64,000 nt of DNA from Vibrio coralliirubri (GCF_024347375.1 NZ_AP025470.1:62001-126000); one strand, 5' to 3'. Positions 28,368-38,372 are shown, numbered from the stretch's first letter. Notes: generated by a model from the letters alone, not told the origin. Numbers and translations are program-made.

Positions 28368-29066
28368 TTGTCTTACGTTGAAGCCGACGCACTCACCGCA
28401 GAAGTGGTCGCGGAATATTTACGTGATAACCCAGATTTTTTCCAAGACCGAAAAGATTTGGTTGATCGCCTTGCTATCAATAACGTTGAGCAGGGCGCTG
28501 TTTCTCTGGTTGAGGTTCAGCTTAAACGCCAGCGTCATCGAATCGAAGAGCTTGAAGAAGAGATCACTGGCTTGATGTCGTTGGCAGCAAATAACGATAA
28601 AACCTTCTATGAGTTTATGGATCTGCAAGCGCAAGTGCTGAAATGCAGTGACTTTATGCAGGTGATAAAAGCCGTTGAACAAAAAGCGTTAGATCTTGGG
28701 CTTAAGGCTCATGTTCGAATTCTTTCGCAATCTGGCTTTTATCAGTTGAGTGCTGAGGGTTACTCTAAGTTTTCGCTTAACCATTTCAATGGCAAAGATG
28801 CTTATCTTGGGCGCTTGAGAAAAGCCGACAGACACGATTTGTTTGGTGATTATCCAGTTCCAGAGCTAGGCTCTTATGTAGTACTACCGCTTGCTAAGCA
28901 GTCTCCATTGGGTTTGCTCGCCTTTTCTAGTGAAGATGGCGGACATTTCCAACCCCATATGGATACGCTCTTTTTACGCCATTTAGCACTTGTTGTCGCT
29001 CATTTGGCGGACACCTTACCTTGGCAGATAAATAATGAGCCTAGAGCCCAAAATACCTCTTCCTAA
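28368..29066 (+). CDS. DUF484 family protein (YigA-like)
   Basis: A 232-residue DUF484 protein with the N-terminal EVVAEYLRDNPDFF motif, a coiled-coil stretch (RQRHRIEELEEEITGLM) and a GAF-like C-terminal domain. The function is not established. It is almost always found between dapF and xerC, as here. TTG is the likely start. Its end overlaps xerC by 32 bases. Confidence 0.9.
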   Translation: MSYVEADALTAEVVAEYLRDNPDFFQDRKDLVDRLAINNVEQGAVSLVEVQLKRQRHRIEELEEEITGLMSLAANNDKTFYEFMDLQAQVLKCSDFMQVIKAVEQKALDLGLKAHVRILSQSGFYQLSAEGYSKFSLNHFNGKDAYLGRLRKADRHDLFGDYPVPELGSYVVLPLAKQSPLGLLAFSSEDGGHFQPHMDTLFLRHLALVVAHLADTLPWQINNEPRAQNTSS

Positions 29067-29967
29067 CAGCCTTCAAAAGCCACTTTCTCGCTTCTATGAA
29101 TATCTCAGAAGCGAGAAGGGACTCAGCCTACACACCCAACGTAATTACAAACAACAACTTGAAACCATGGCCGGTCATTTAGTCACGCTCGGACTTAAAG
29201 ACTGGGGTCAAGTCGATGCGGCGTGGGTCAGACAACTAGCCAGCAAAGGCATGCGTGAGGGAATGAAAGCGAGCAGCATCGCGACTCGCTTATCGTCATT
29301 GCGCAGCTTCTTTGATTTCCTTGTGTTGCGTGGCGAAATGACCGCCAATCCAGCTAAAGGTGTCTCTGCACCTCGCAAACAACGCCCTTTGCCTAAAAAC
29401 CTCGATGTTGATGAAGTGGGTCAACTGCTTGATGTGAATGAGGACGATCCATTGTCGATTCGTGATCGAGCGATGATGGAGGTGATGTATGGTGCTGGAT
29501 TACGACTGGCAGAACTGGTCGGTATCAATCTCAAAGATGTGTTGGGTCGACAAGGCGAAATCCGAGTGATTGGTAAAGGCGACAAAGAACGCAAAGCGCC
29601 TTTTTCTGGTTTAGCTAAAGAGTGGGTCGATAAATGGCTCAAAGTTCGTGGTGAATTGGCTTCACCGGGTGAAAGCGCGCTGTTTGTCTCTAAGCTCGGG
29701 ACTCGTATCTCTCACCGTAGCGTGCAAAAGCGCATGGAAGAGTGGGGCAAGAAGCAATCTGTCGCAAGCCACATCAGCCCGCATAAACTGCGTCACTCCT
29801 TTGCAACGCATGTGCTGGAGTCGAGTCAAAACCTTCGTGCTGTGCAAGAGTTGCTTGGCCATGAAAACATCTCGACGACCCAAGTGTATACCCACTTAGA
29901 TTTCCAACACTTAGCACAAGCTTATGATCAGGCTCACCCGAGAGCTCGTAAGAAGAATAAAGATTAG
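29035..29967 (+). CDS. xerC: Tyrosine recombinase XerC
   Basis: This 310-residue recombinase resolves chromosome dimers at dif together with XerD. All catalytic residues are present: R157 (GAGLRLAEL), K181, H250 and R253 (HKLRHSFATH), H276 (LGH) and Y285 (VYTHLD). The N-terminal SAM-like DNA-binding domain precedes them. It overlaps the DUF484 gene, which indicates cotranscription. XerD is not in this window. Confidence 0.97.
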   Translation: MSLEPKIPLPNSLQKPLSRFYEYLRSEKGLSLHTQRNYKQQLETMAGHLVTLGLKDWGQVDAAWVRQLASKGMREGMKASSIATRLSSLRSFFDFLVLRGEMTANPAKGVSAPRKQRPLPKNLDVDEVGQLLDVNEDDPLSIRDRAMMEVMYGAGLRLAELVGINLKDVLGRQGEIRVIGKGDKERKAPFSGLAKEWVDKWLKVRGELASPGESALFVSKLGTRISHRSVQKRMEEWGKKQSVASHISPHKLRHSFATHVLESSQNLRAVQELLGHENISTTQVYTHLDFQHLAQAYDQAHPRARKKNKD

Positions 29968-29982
29968 ATTAAAGGGTTTACT

Positions 29983-30699
29983 ATGCGAATTTATCGAGGG
30001 TTAAAGCCCATCAAAGCCATGACCTTTGACTTGGATGACACCCTGTATGACAACTGGCCTGTGATCATGAAGGTTGAGAAAGAGATGGCACAGTGGCTTT
30101 ATCAAAAGCACCCAGTGTCGGCTTCTTTATCGCTTGAAGAGTGGCAGGGCATTAAGCAGCAAGTCGCATCTGAAAACCCAGCTTTGAAACATGATGTCAC
30201 CGTGTGGCGTGAAACTCAGATTAAGAGTGGTTTGCTGCAACTGGGTTACTCTCTGCAGCAAGCAGAACAAGCGGCTCGAGAGGGCATTGAGCATGCCTTA
30301 TGGCTGCGCAATCAAGTCGACGTTCCTCAAGAAACGCATCGAGTGATGACTGAGCTTAGCCAGCGTATTCCTCTGGTTGCGATTACCAATGGCAATGTCG
30401 ACCCACACAAGATTGGCTTAGGGCAGTATTTTCAATTAATCCTTAAAGCCGGCCCTGATGGCAGAGCAAAACCCTACCCAGATATGTTTGAAAAAGCTCA
30501 GCAACACCTAGATTGCGACGCTGCGAATATTCTTCATGTTGGTGACCACCTTAAAACGGATGTCTATGGAGCCAAGCAAAATGGCTTCCAAGCGTGCTGG
30601 TTTAATGACACTGGTTCCAATTTATACCGCTCCCCGAAGGCGAGTGTGCTCCCTGATGTTGAAATAGACCAACTTAGCGATCTTATGCGACTAATTTAA
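29983..30699 (+). CDS. yigB: HAD phosphatase YigB
   Basis: A 238-residue HAD-superfamily hydrolase. Motif I is DLDDTLYDN (residues 16-24), motif II ITNGN, and motif IV GDHLKTDVYGA. In E. coli YigB dephosphorylates a riboflavin precursor (5-amino-6-ribitylaminouracil phosphate). It follows xerC by 15 bases, the order also seen in E. coli. Confidence 0.92.
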   Translation: MRIYRGLKPIKAMTFDLDDTLYDNWPVIMKVEKEMAQWLYQKHPVSASLSLEEWQGIKQQVASENPALKHDVTVWRETQIKSGLLQLGYSLQQAEQAAREGIEHALWLRNQVDVPQETHRVMTELSQRIPLVAITNGNVDPHKIGLGQYFQLILKAGPDGRAKPYPDMFEKAQQHLDCDAANILHVGDHLKTDVYGAKQNGFQACWFNDTGSNLYRSPKASVLPDVEIDQLSDLMRLI

Positions 30700-30867
30700 T
30701 GGCTCGGTAAGCTTATTGTGTCGCATTTATGATAGTGAATTGTTACATTAGTCGCCTATAAAAGCCTGATTAGGCTAGGATAATTGGCGACTACTTTTTA
30801 TCGATTCATTTCAGTCATAGCAGTGGTTGCGGGTTGTTACTTCACTCGATTTTGAACAAGGGTTGGC

Positions 30868-33366
30868 ATGCAAACATTTACATTTCTCGCAAATACTGAG
30901 GCGTTATTTAGAGCTCAATTTGATCAGCGAGAATGGTGTGACAGCAAACAGTACCTTATTCAAATTTTCTCAGCTCAATCTTCAGATCTAGCTCGTCAAA
31001 TCGCGTGTGTTGCCCTCAATCGTTTAAATAATGCGACGCTAATTGGCCAGAGTGCTCGTCATGTTATCTGTGATAATTGCCTTGAAAGTGCATGCACCTT
31101 AGTCATCATCAGTGAGTTCAACGAAACCCATCTAACCTCTGCGGTCCAGCCTTTTTCCGGCAATCCAAATCAAGACAGCCAAGACTTAGCTTTTCAGCTG
31201 CGCCTTACAGAAGACACCAAAACGGTCATCAGTTTGTGCGATCAAGTTGAAGGGCGTGATTATCCTATCTATAGCGCTTTTGAAAATTTGCCTTACGCCT
31301 TGCCGATTGCTGGTGGACTGTGCCATGAGAATGAATTTGGCCGTTGGGTTATGTATAACGAGCAGACCTACCAGCACGCCTGTGTTGCGGTGGCTCTGAC
31401 TAACCCAAGATTGAAGGTTTGGTCGGACGCGTACTCTGAGTGGAACCCGATTGGGATGAAGCTACGAGTCACACATGCCGTTGGAAATCGCTTATACGCT
31501 TTGAACGACAAGCCGGCTATCGAAGTATTCAAACATTACCTTGCGGATGGCAAAGACCTTCCTTTTAGCCAGCTGATGAGCTTTCCGCTTTATCGAGAAC
31601 TTGGCAGAAAGAAGGGTATCTCGACGCCGCTACGTATTAATGATGATGGCAGTATCGAGTTTGATAGCCCTTGGCACGTCGGTGAAGAGGCGCAGTTTTG
31701 TTATAACCACCCATCTCTTACTGCAGAAAAGGTGCGCCACGGGGCCGAGATGCTAGCCATGCATCAGCCTGAATCGGTGATCATTTATAACTGCGTATCT
31801 CGACTTGAATTTATCGACAGCAAACTTGAGCTCAAGCCGTTTGAAGGGATAGTGAATACATGTGGTGCCTACTGCATGGGGGAGCTATACCGTAATGAAG
31901 ACCGCCAAGAGATACTGCACCACAGCCTGACTTATATCGCTATGCGTGAGTCTGACGAGATTAAAGAGTTTCATTGTGAAGACTTTCAGTGCGGCTCAAC
32001 CGTGTCGCCGTTGCTTAACCTTGTCAGAAATGCAGTCGCTGATCTCGACAGTATGAATACTCAGATGGAGAAAAAACTCCATCAACAAGCGCGTCGCTTA
32101 ACCGAAAGCTATCGCATTGACTCGCGTACTGGTTTGCCGAACCGTATCGTATTGAAAGAACGCCTCAATACGATTCTGTTTAGTGAACACTTACTCACGT
32201 TAAAGCTCACGAATTTCCATCAAGTTAATGAAAAATACGGCTATCAGGTGGGTGATCAGTTACTGCTTGATCTGTCTAATCACTTTATCGAGCGATTGCA
32301 GCTTCGTGTCGTGAAAGAGCCTCGCGTGAAGGTTGAGCTGTTCAGTATTGGTGTCGGAGAGTGGGCGATTATTTTTAATGCCAGTGTTGGTAGTACGAAA
32401 ATAAAAGAAGGTTTCGTTGAGTTCGCCGATGACATCGAACACATAAATTTTGAGCCGTATGGTTTGGCTGATATTGATTACCTGTCAGTTTCTCTGTGTG
32501 GCGGCTTTGCTAGTCGTTGTGATTTCTTAACCGACAGCGGTGACGAGATCTTATTGAAAGCGATCGAAGCTCGACGCTATGGAGTACGTAACAATACCCA
32601 CATCACCAATGCCAAAGACATTCAGGTGAGCGAAGAGGACCGCAAAGAGCAACTTGGTTGGTTGAGCTGTGTGAGCCGTGCGATTTTAGATCAGAACATC
32701 ATCACCTATTCACAGCCGATTGTGGAATCGGGTACGCACGAAATGATTGGCCAAGAGTGTTTGGTCAGAATCATGGAGTCGGACGGTACCATTGTGCCAC
32801 CAGGAAAGTTCTTACCTATCATTGCTGACACCCACCTTTATACGCGCCTTAGTCGACACATGATTAAGAGCACTATTGGCTATATGGCGGATAAGCAGAG
32901 CTCGTTTTCTATCAATCTATCCCCACAAGATTTGTTGAGCGACAAGACGCTTGAGGTTCTTGAAGCTGCGATCAGTGGCATGAACGATCCCACTCGACTA
33001 GGTTTAGAGGTTCTCGAGTCAGAACAGATTAAAAATTATGGCCGCATGATTGAGGTGTGTGATCACTTTCGCGCACTCGGAGCGAGAATTATTGTTGATG
33101 ACTTTGGCTCTGGTTATTCCAATATTGATGAAATCATTAAGCTAGAGCCGCAGATCATTAAGCTCGACGGTAGCTTGATTCGTAATATCGACAAAGACCA
33201 AAAACAAAGAAACATCGCTTCTCAGTTGGTTCGTTTGTGCCAAGTGTTCAATGCCAAAACGGTCGCTGAATTTGTCCATAACCAACAAGTTTGTGAGATA
33301 GCAGAGCAAATGGGTGTTGATTATCTGCAGGGTTACTACTTTGGTGAGCCTAAGCGACTGTTTTAG
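30868..33366 (+). CDS. FIST sensor - degenerate GGDEF - EAL protein, copy 1
   Basis: An 832-residue signalling protein. FIST N and C domains (about 30-190 and 205-350, with GAYCMGELY at 333-341) are expected to bind a small ligand. A linker coiled coil follows. A GGDEF-like domain (415-570) has GVGEW at 495-499 in place of GGDEF, so cyclase activity is unlikely. The EAL domain (600-832) keeps ExLxR as E630/L632/R634, N683, E714, DD744-745, K765, E801 and QGYYFGEP, so c-di-GMP hydrolysis is plausible. No membrane segment is seen. A close paralogue follows. Confidence 0.9.
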   Translation: MQTFTFLANTEALFRAQFDQREWCDSKQYLIQIFSAQSSDLARQIACVALNRLNNATLIGQSARHVICDNCLESACTLVIISEFNETHLTSAVQPFSGNPNQDSQDLAFQLRLTEDTKTVISLCDQVEGRDYPIYSAFENLPYALPIAGGLCHENEFGRWVMYNEQTYQHACVAVALTNPRLKVWSDAYSEWNPIGMKLRVTHAVGNRLYALNDKPAIEVFKHYLADGKDLPFSQLMSFPLYRELGRKKGISTPLRINDDGSIEFDSPWHVGEEAQFCYNHPSLTAEKVRHGAEMLAMHQPESVIIYNCVSRLEFIDSKLELKPFEGIVNTCGAYCMGELYRNEDRQEILHHSLTYIAMRESDEIKEFHCEDFQCGSTVSPLLNLVRNAVADLDSMNTQMEKKLHQQARRLTESYRIDSRTGLPNRIVLKERLNTILFSEHLLTLKLTNFHQVNEKYGYQVGDQLLLDLSNHFIERLQLRVVKEPRVKVELFSIGVGEWAIIFNASVGSTKIKEGFVEFADDIEHINFEPYGLADIDYLSVSLCGGFASRCDFLTDSGDEILLKAIEARRYGVRNNTHITNAKDIQVSEEDRKEQLGWLSCVSRAILDQNIITYSQPIVESGTHEMIGQECLVRIMESDGTIVPPGKFLPIIADTHLYTRLSRHMIKSTIGYMADKQSSFSINLSPQDLLSDKTLEVLEAAISGMNDPTRLGLEVLESEQIKNYGRMIEVCDHFRALGARIIVDDFGSGYSNIDEIIKLEPQIIKLDGSLIRNIDKDQKQRNIASQLVRLCQVFNAKTVAEFVHNQQVCEIAEQMGVDYLQGYYFGEPKRLF

Positions 33367-33552
33367 CTGTTAAAGCTTCCAGCATTGTGTAACTACTGAC
33401 GATAAAAGTACTGCGCCGCCATTAATGACTGCTTTTTGGCGGAATGAATGATGTCTAACTAAGGTCACATTATTCATAACACTATCGTAAGTATTCCGTG
33501 CAAGCCTTATCTATAATAAGCACAATAACAAATCATTAACGTAACGATTAAT

Positions 33553-36039
33553 GTGAATATGCAGTCGACTTCTCTCCTGATACAAGACATTGAGCAAACC
33601 CAACGTGAATTGGAAAAGATAGATTTTCATCAACATGAAAGCCTTCTGATTCAGGTGTTTTCGTCTTTCGAGAAAGGTTCTGTTTTGGCTGCCTGCCAAG
33701 TGATTCAATCGACTTTTCCCAATGCCAAATTGATTGGTTGCAGTGCTAACCACTACATCAGCCAAGGTGTCATCCTGCACCAAGGTCTTTATCTGATTGT
33801 TACCCGCTTTGACGCGACGTCTTACTCTTGTGGTGTTGTCGAATATAGCGAACAACCATTACTCGATAGCCACGCTATGTGGCAACAGCTTGAGTGCAAT
33901 GATAATACTCAAAGTATCATCTGTTTCGCAGACCGCTTGCAGATAAATAACCGAGATCTATTTTCAGCGTTTGAGCAGTCGAGATATTCATTACCTATCT
34001 GTGGCGGTGCATCGACCATCACAGATAATGGACGTTGGGTGATGTTAGACGGCATTTGCTATGAAAATGCCTATGTGATGTTGGCGCTGCACAGTGGCGA
34101 GCTCTCCATCGCTAAGGGTTATTACACTGAATGGAATCCGATTGGTCGGACTTTCCGGGTGACAGGTGCTCAAGAGAACCGGTTGCTGGAGTTGGATGGG
34201 ATGCCTGTTCGTGAACTCTATAATCGTTACCTCGCTGATGGCCTCGAAGTACCTTTTGAGCAACTGCATAACTTTCCCTTGATGGTCGGTGACCCGAAAG
34301 AGCAAAACATTCACTTACCGCTCAAGGTAACGGAAAGTGGGGAGATAGAATTCAGCGGCCTGTTCCAAGTGGGCGATGAGGTCCGGTTTTGTTATGACCA
34401 TCCATCATTAACCCTAGAGCAAATACGACTGGGCGTTCAACAGATCGCTTCTCATAGACCAGAACAGTTCTTCATTTACAACTGCACCTCTCGTATCGAC
34501 TTTATCGATGGTAACCAAGAGGTTGAGGTTTTCCAAAAATTGGCCGACAGCTATGGCGTTTACTGCATGGGAGAACTTTATCAAGAGAATAGCCAACAGC
34601 GAATCTTGCACCATAGCCTCACTTACCTTGCGCTTAGAGAAGGCGAGGGTAAGGCGGTATTGCCATTAGAGACACAACCCGCGACCAACATATCCCCTCT
34701 GTTTTCATTGATCCGAAATGCACTGCTTGATGTCGATGACATGAACAACAGCATGGCGAGTAAGATTCAGCAGCAAGCCACCGCATTGACGGCAAGTTAC
34801 CGAATTGATCACCGTACTGGCTTACCCAATCGCAGTGTGTTGCGTGAGAAGCTATCAAAGATGAGCAGTGACAGCCACTTGTTAGCTTTGAAGGTCACGA
34901 CCTTTGGTCAGATCAATGAGAAGTATGGATATCGAGTGGGTGACAAGCTTCTACATGACTTGAGTGAGTACTTTCAAAAGGCGCTGTGGCAGTTCTTTGA
35001 TGAGGGCTGTCAGCTCTACAGTATCGGTATTGGTGAGTGGGCGGTGGTGTTTGATAGTTGGGCGAACCAAGAACATATTCACCAGCGATTCTCGGAATTT
35101 GCTGATCAAACCGAGCATGTGAATTTTGAGCCTACCGGTTTACCCGATATTGATTACTTGTCGGTGTCTATCTGTGCGGGTATTGCCAGCCGTCGAGATT
35201 TCCCGACTACCTCTATTGATGACTTATTGTTGAAGGCGATTGATGCGCGGCGCAGCGCAGTCAGCCAGAACAAACACCTAGTGAGCGCCAAGGCACTCAT
35301 TCAATTGGAGAAACATCGTCAAGAGCAACTTGGTTGGCTGTCGTGCGTGAGTCGCGCGGTGCTTAATCAGAATATTGTGGCGTGTTCTCAGCCCATAGTC
35401 TCAGCACACAGTCATCAGGTAGAGAGCTACGAGTGTTTGGTTCGAATTGAAGAGGACGGTCAGCTGATTGCACCGGGTAAGTTCTTACCAATCATTGAAG
35501 GAACCCATCTCTATACACGCCTCAGTCGTCAGATGATAACGCGCACCTTCGATTTTATGAGTCAGCGAACCGATTCGTTCTCAATTAATTTAGCGCCACA
35601 AGATTTCAGCAATGAGAAAACCATTCTTCACCTTGAGCAAGCCATCAAGAAAATCAGTCACCCACAGCGTATTGGCTTAGAGGTGTTAGAAACGGAACAA
35701 ATTCAGGATTACGGTCGCTTGATTGAGGTGTGTAATCACTTCCGCGATCTTGGTGTGAATATTATTGTTGATGATTTTGGTTCGGGCTATTCGAACATTG
35801 ATGAGATATTGAAGCTAGAACCACAGGTGATCAAGCTTGATGGCAGTTTGATTCGCAATATTGATAAAGATAAAAAGCAGCGCAAGATCGCTCAGCAGTT
35901 AGTGAGCTTATGTCAGATTCTGAATGCTAAGACGGTGGCGGAGTTCGTTCATAACGAACAGGTGTGTCGTATTGCTGAAGACATGGGGGTCGATTACTTG
36001 CAAGGGTATTACTTTGGCCAACCTCAGCGTTTGTTTTGA
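33553..36039 (+). CDS. FIST sensor - degenerate GGDEF - EAL protein, copy 2
   Basis: An 828-residue tandem paralogue of the preceding gene with the same domain order. The GGDEF motif is again degenerate (SIGIGEW), and the EAL motifs (YECLVR, INLAPQDF, DDFGSGYS, KLDGSLI, QGYYFGQP) are intact. The C-terminal 100 residues are nearly identical to copy 1, while the FIST domains differ more, suggesting different ligands. The start is uncertain: GTG at 33553 or ATG at 33559 give almost the same protein. A 186-base gap separates the two genes. Confidence 0.9.
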   Translation: MNMQSTSLLIQDIEQTQRELEKIDFHQHESLLIQVFSSFEKGSVLAACQVIQSTFPNAKLIGCSANHYISQGVILHQGLYLIVTRFDATSYSCGVVEYSEQPLLDSHAMWQQLECNDNTQSIICFADRLQINNRDLFSAFEQSRYSLPICGGASTITDNGRWVMLDGICYENAYVMLALHSGELSIAKGYYTEWNPIGRTFRVTGAQENRLLELDGMPVRELYNRYLADGLEVPFEQLHNFPLMVGDPKEQNIHLPLKVTESGEIEFSGLFQVGDEVRFCYDHPSLTLEQIRLGVQQIASHRPEQFFIYNCTSRIDFIDGNQEVEVFQKLADSYGVYCMGELYQENSQQRILHHSLTYLALREGEGKAVLPLETQPATNISPLFSLIRNALLDVDDMNNSMASKIQQQATALTASYRIDHRTGLPNRSVLREKLSKMSSDSHLLALKVTTFGQINEKYGYRVGDKLLHDLSEYFQKALWQFFDEGCQLYSIGIGEWAVVFDSWANQEHIHQRFSEFADQTEHVNFEPTGLPDIDYLSVSICAGIASRRDFPTTSIDDLLLKAIDARRSAVSQNKHLVSAKALIQLEKHRQEQLGWLSCVSRAVLNQNIVACSQPIVSAHSHQVESYECLVRIEEDGQLIAPGKFLPIIEGTHLYTRLSRQMITRTFDFMSQRTDSFSINLAPQDFSNEKTILHLEQAIKKISHPQRIGLEVLETEQIQDYGRLIEVCNHFRDLGVNIIVDDFGSGYSNIDEILKLEPQVIKLDGSLIRNIDKDKKQRKIAQQLVSLCQILNAKTVAEFVHNEQVCRIAEDMGVDYLQGYYFGQPQRLF

Positions 36040-36048
36040 TGGAGCGAG

Positions 36049-36064
36049 CGTTTCACGTGAAACA
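36049..36064. promoter_or_regulatory. parS centromere site (ParB binding)
   Basis: CGTTTCACGTGAAACA holds a perfect 14-bp palindrome, GTTTCACGTGAAAC. As I recall it, the chromosome 1 parS consensus in V. cholerae is NGTTNCACGTGAAACN, which this matches at every fixed position. It lies ten bases after the stop of FIST-EAL copy 2. parAB is outside the window. Confidence 0.88.
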
Positions 36065-36094
36065 CTGATTGGTTCAATAACGAAAGTACGATGT

Positions 36095-36125
36095 AAAAAG
36101 GGTGAGCTTATGGCTCACCCTTTTT
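36095..36125. terminator. Terminator after FIST-EAL copy 2
   Basis: Perfect stem AAAAAGGGTGAGC / GCTCACCCTTTTT. It could act for both the EAL gene and the convergent DTW gene. Confidence 0.92.
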
Positions 36126-36189
36126 GTTTTCAGTACTTGTCCCGTCCTGAAATGTGTTTATTGCCTTCGCGAGCGCCTGTTTGGTCGGT

Positions 36190-36786
36190 CTATTTGAGGG
36201 CGTGGCCACACTTGTCGGCGTGGAAAACTTTTAGATACTGTTGGTAGTAGTCATCAATGAGCTTGGCAGGTTCGCTTTCACCTAAAGACTTGAGTAGCTC
36301 AATACCCACTTCACAAGTACACAAGTGGCCGCTGTCTTGATTGCGGCGCAAGGTGTAAGAGGATTCGCTGGTGATGTCGAGGTGAACTTGCGGAACGGCT
36401 TGTAACCACGAGCTCTTGTTAAGCATCTTCTTCGCTTCTTGCCATGTGCCATCCAAGATGATGAATAGCGGCTTACGACTCTGGGCTTGGGTCATCACGG
36501 CTTGCTGGCACTCGATACTTTGAGCACTTGGGAATAGCAGAAACGGTTGTCGTGTTTCATCTTCAAGTAGCGCGATGAGCTCCGCTGGTGGTGTTTTCCT
36601 TTGCCATACAATGGACTGACACTGCTCAAGGGATTGCTGAAGCAGCTTTCCGGTATTGGTATCGCGCGACAGTTCATTCTCATGAGTGAGCAGTACAAGA
36701 TCGATTTGGCTTTCGACACTAGGTATCAGGTGACAAATACATTGGTGAGTAAAGCCACAACCAGGGCAAGCTTGTTGGTTACTCAT
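36190..36786 (-). CDS. DTW-domain tRNA-uridine aminocarboxypropyltransferase
   Basis: A 198-residue DTW-domain protein with the signature LDGTWQEAKKM near residue 132 and an N-terminal Cys cluster (CPGCGFTHQCIC) likely binding zinc. Members such as TapT (YfiP) add a 3-amino-3-carboxypropyl group to uridine in tRNA, using SAM. Which tRNA position this paralogue modifies is not predictable here. It begins two bases after the stop of the lipoprotein gene upstream, so the two form an operon. Confidence 0.88.
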   Translation of the reverse strand: MSNQQACPGCGFTHQCICHLIPSVESQIDLVLLTHENELSRDTNTGKLLQQSLEQCQSIVWQRKTPPAELIALLEDETRQPFLLFPSAQSIECQQAVMTQAQSRKPLFIILDGTWQEAKKMLNKSSWLQAVPQVHLDITSESSYTLRRNQDSGHLCTCEVGIELLKSLGESEPAKLIDDYYQQYLKVFHADKCGHALK

Positions 36787-36788
36787 GT

Positions 36789-38333
36789 TTACAGCTTCAC
36801 TCCACTTTGTGCGGGTGAGATACCATCAGCAAACAAAACCACGTCGCTGATATCAGCATCATCTGCAACTGGAGCGACACTTGGGTTTAGCGGGTAGCTG
36901 ACTCCAGAGTATGACAGTGTGTGATTCGCCGGTGTTGCACCGCCGCCACTGACGTTGAAGATCAGATCCTGCCAGCCATGGTTTTGCGATTTACCTAAGC
37001 GTATGTCGCCCTTAACCAGTGTCACTCGGCTATTGAAGCGCCAGTTATCTTGATGGTTTTCGAAAATTAGCAGTGTACAGCCACCAGAACCACACCAATC
37101 GAGTTGGGCGAACAGCTCTTCTTTACCGTCGCCGTTGAGATCGTAAGTTAACCAGCGGTACTTGGTATCGTCAGGTGAGCTGTTGTTGATCTTAAAATAT
37201 TCTCGGATCGCTTGGTCGACTTTTGGATCAAGTTGATCACTGGAGTTGACCTGCTTTGCGGTTAGATCAACGTTAGCTTTGGTGTTTACTTGTGCTTGCG
37301 CACTCTTAGCTTCGAATAGCACCAGACCGCCATTGGCAATCGGATAGACCACGTTGCCCACTTTCTCTTTTTCAGCGATTAGCTTGCCATTATCGAGTGT
37401 GAAGATGCGCTCGGAGATCAAATACTGTTGCTGGTGGCGAGTCATAACCACTTGTACCTGATTTTGGTTCAGTTGCTGCCAGAAGCCTTGTTCAACAATA
37501 GAAGGGTCTCCATTGCTGTATGAATAAGTCGTGATAGCACTGTGGTCATTGTTGAGTTCAAGGTTGATAGAGAACCCTGAGTTTTGCGTTGAGCTAGCGA
37601 AGTAGAGTCCGCTCCAATCCAGTGTTGGATCTTGGTTAGAGACCGTCGCACAACCATTATAGTCACTGTCATTGAGGTTAAGCTTGGCATGCCATCCATA
37701 GATAGAATCGCTCATGCCGTCGCTGCAGCTCTCTTTCGTAAGGTTGAGTTTGCCTTGTGCTGCTTTACCTTCTAATTGGTAATCACGGCTGCTCGATGTG
37801 GTGCGGCTTGATTCAATATCGAGGGTCTGTGGCTGTTCGCCCATCTTAGTGTATTTGAGCTGGTCTTTATCGAAGGTTGCTGACCAGAAGGGTTCATTAC
37901 CAAATACTCGTGTTGAACGCAGTGGTTGGTCGCAGCGCTCTGGGTTCTCTGCGGTTAGGATGTTCACTTGATCAACCACGAAACGGGCTGTGAAGTCTGC
38001 ATTATACCCCGTTTGGCTCGGCACGGTTAGGTGACCAATCAGCTCGCCATATAAAGCTTGGTAAGGTCTCGTTGAGAGCCCTTGTGCTTCTAGCGCTAAC
38101 TCTGGAGATAAGTCTAACCAGTATTGTTGTTGGCTGCCGCAAGGCGTGAAGGTTCGACTTTCGTGACCAACCACCACCTGACCACGCATGATGAAGGTTT
38201 GCGGTTGAATGCTTAGTGGCTCATCCAAGGTTGCTGGGGGCAGTTCCGGTTGTTGCGGCGTATCAGGTGCCGTAACACAGCCTTGTAGAGCGAACGCGAC
38301 TAGCCATGTCACTGGGTTTTTCATTACCTTCAT
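36789..38333 (-). CDS. Predicted outer-envelope lipoprotein of unknown function
   Basis: A 514-residue protein starting MKVMKNPVTW, with lipobox ALQGC (C19) and a preceding AGGAAG. A start at 38354 would add seven residues but breaks the signal peptide. The middle holds FGNEPFWSATF, a motif of COG3650-type lipoproteins, followed by a beta-rich region. Near residue 400 comes YDLNGDGKEELF, an EF-hand-like Asp loop. I do not recognise a specific function. Cotranscribed with the DTW gene. Confidence 0.78.
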   Translation of the reverse strand: MKVMKNPVTWLVAFALQGCVTAPDTPQQPELPPATLDEPLSIQPQTFIMRGQVVVGHESRTFTPCGSQQQYWLDLSPELALEAQGLSTRPYQALYGELIGHLTVPSQTGYNADFTARFVVDQVNILTAENPERCDQPLRSTRVFGNEPFWSATFDKDQLKYTKMGEQPQTLDIESSRTTSSSRDYQLEGKAAQGKLNLTKESCSDGMSDSIYGWHAKLNLNDSDYNGCATVSNQDPTLDWSGLYFASSTQNSGFSINLELNNDHSAITTYSYSNGDPSIVEQGFWQQLNQNQVQVVMTRHQQQYLISERIFTLDNGKLIAEKEKVGNVVYPIANGGLVLFEAKSAQAQVNTKANVDLTAKQVNSSDQLDPKVDQAIREYFKINNSSPDDTKYRWLTYDLNGDGKEELFAQLDWCGSGGCTLLIFENHQDNWRFNSRVTLVKGDIRLGKSQNHGWQDLIFNVSGGGATPANHTLSYSGVSYPLNPSVAPVADDADISDVVLFADGISPAQSGVKL

Positions 38334-38372
38334 GTTATATCTTCCTCGGAGCAACCGTTAATTGGATTTATT

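Noticed and set aside
35924..36247. 107-codon frame over the end of FIST-EAL copy 2 and the parS site
   Set aside because: Out of frame with the true gene, crosses a terminator and has no family resemblance.
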